Below are positions 5,064 through 5,416 of a DNA stretch of 5,416 nucleotides, piece by piece. Source of the stretch: Candidatus Yanofskybacteria bacterium RIFCSPHIGHO2_01_FULL_39_8b. GTDB lineage: Bacteria > Patescibacteriota > Minisyncoccia > 2-02-FULL-40-12 > GWA2-44-9. The DNA is taken from positions 1 through 5,416 of the forward strand of contig MGIZ01000035.1 in NCBI GenBank assembly GCA_001794015.1, given 5' to 3'. The notes beneath the pieces were generated by a model. That model saw nothing but the letters and a program-made list of their open reading frames with translations. It was not told the DNA's origin and did not search any database. Each line of letters begins with the position of its first letter. Within the stretch, counting starts at the first letter, position 1. The position numbers and the translations under genes are program-made.

Positions 5064-5416
5064 AAGGTATTATTTTAGCCGGAGGTTCAGGCACCCGCTT
5101 ATCTCCCCTTACAAAAATTACTTCAAAGCAGTTACTGCCGGTTTATGACAAACCGATGGTTTTTTATCCTCTGGAAACTCTTTTAAAAGCGGGAATTAAA
5201 GAAATCTTATTTATAGTTGCCCCCGATCACCCGGGAGATTTTCTTAAACTTCTTGGTTCAGGCAAAGAATTCGGCGCAAAATTTACCTATGAAATTCAAG
5301 ATAAACCTGAGGGCATCGCCCAGGCTTTTTTGATCGGCCAAGATTTTATCGGCGAGGATAATGTAACATTAATCTTGGGAGACAACATTTTTGAAGATAA
5401 TTTTTTCAGACAAATT
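5060..5416 (+). CDS. rmlA: Glucose-1-phosphate thymidylyltransferase, N-terminal part (cut by window end)
   Basis: RmlA joins dTTP and glucose 1-phosphate to give dTDP-glucose and pyrophosphate, the first step of dTDP-L-rhamnose and related deoxysugar synthesis. The 119 codons present follow the short (about 290-residue) RmlA type from its first residue. They include the nucleotide-binding signature GGSGTRL (8-14), SKQLLPVYDKPM (22-33) with the catalytic lysine K23, Q80 and EGIAQAF (84-90) of the sugar/nucleotide pocket, and LGDNIF (106-111) with metal-binding D108. The family's usual GDNIFYG reads GDNIFED here. The frame is open to the last base, so the gene is truncated only by the window edge. 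Its ATG overlaps the TGA of the epimerase/reductase gene (ATGA, 5060-5063) and no Shine-Dalgarno site is visible, which points to translational coupling. RmlB is expected further downstream or elsewhere. Confidence 0.96.
   Translation, partial: MKGIILAGGSGTRLSPLTKITSKQLLPVYDKPMVFYPLETLLKAGIKEILFIVAPDHPGDFLKLLGSGKEFGAKFTYEIQDKPEGIAQAFLIGQDFIGEDNVTLILGDNIFEDNFFRQI

Overview
The window comes from a bacterium with a compact genome and moderate-to-low GC content (judged by eye). The initiation factor IF-2 is only 516 residues and starts directly at its G domain, genes are closely packed, and two of the three complete protein genes lack a clear Shine-Dalgarno site. Together these suggest a member of the Patescibacteria (Candidate Phyla Radiation). 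This is inference; no taxonomic marker was searched. TGA acts as a normal stop (the epimerase/reductase gene ends in TGA inside an ATGA overlap), which argues against the TGA=Gly lineages Gracilibacteria/Absconditabacteria.

Layout, all on the + strand: positions 1-63 hold no recognisable gene. A strong vegetative-type promoter (64-92) and a good ribosome binding site lead into a 761-residue two-ring Clp/Hsp100 AAA+ ATPase (140-2425), closed by an intrinsic terminator (2434-2459). A short spacer with an 8-bp tandem repeat and two staggered promoter candidates leads into infB (2514-4064), whose predicted transcript has almost no leader. Nine bases after infB lies a tRNA-Cys(GCA) gene (4074-4146). 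After a 44-base gap comes a nucleotide-sugar operon: a 4-keto-6-deoxyglucose 3,5-epimerase/4-reductase of the plant NRS/ER type (4191-5063), then rmlA (glucose-1-phosphate thymidylyltransferase), overlapping it by 4 bases and running off the window at 5416.

The units are functionally separate: protein quality control (Clp), translation (IF-2 and tRNA-Cys), and activated deoxysugar (probably L-rhamnose) synthesis for surface glycans. In the sugar unit RmlA would make dTDP-glucose, a 4,6-dehydratase (RmlB, not in the window) would make the 4-keto-6-deoxy intermediate, and the NRS/ER-type enzyme could replace both RmlC and RmlD.

The points most worth a second look are: the Clp ATPase has lost the aromatic pore-loop residue in both rings while keeping all visible ATPase motifs and a ClpP-docking-like LGF; the tRNA-Cys appears to carry a coupled A18/G55 replacement of the usual G18/U55 pair; the NRS/ER-type enzyme has Arg in place of the catalytic Lys of the YxxxK motif; infB looks leaderless or nearly so; and a small DNA repeat lies inside the infB G-domain coding sequence. 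I see no wholly new multi-gene system here.
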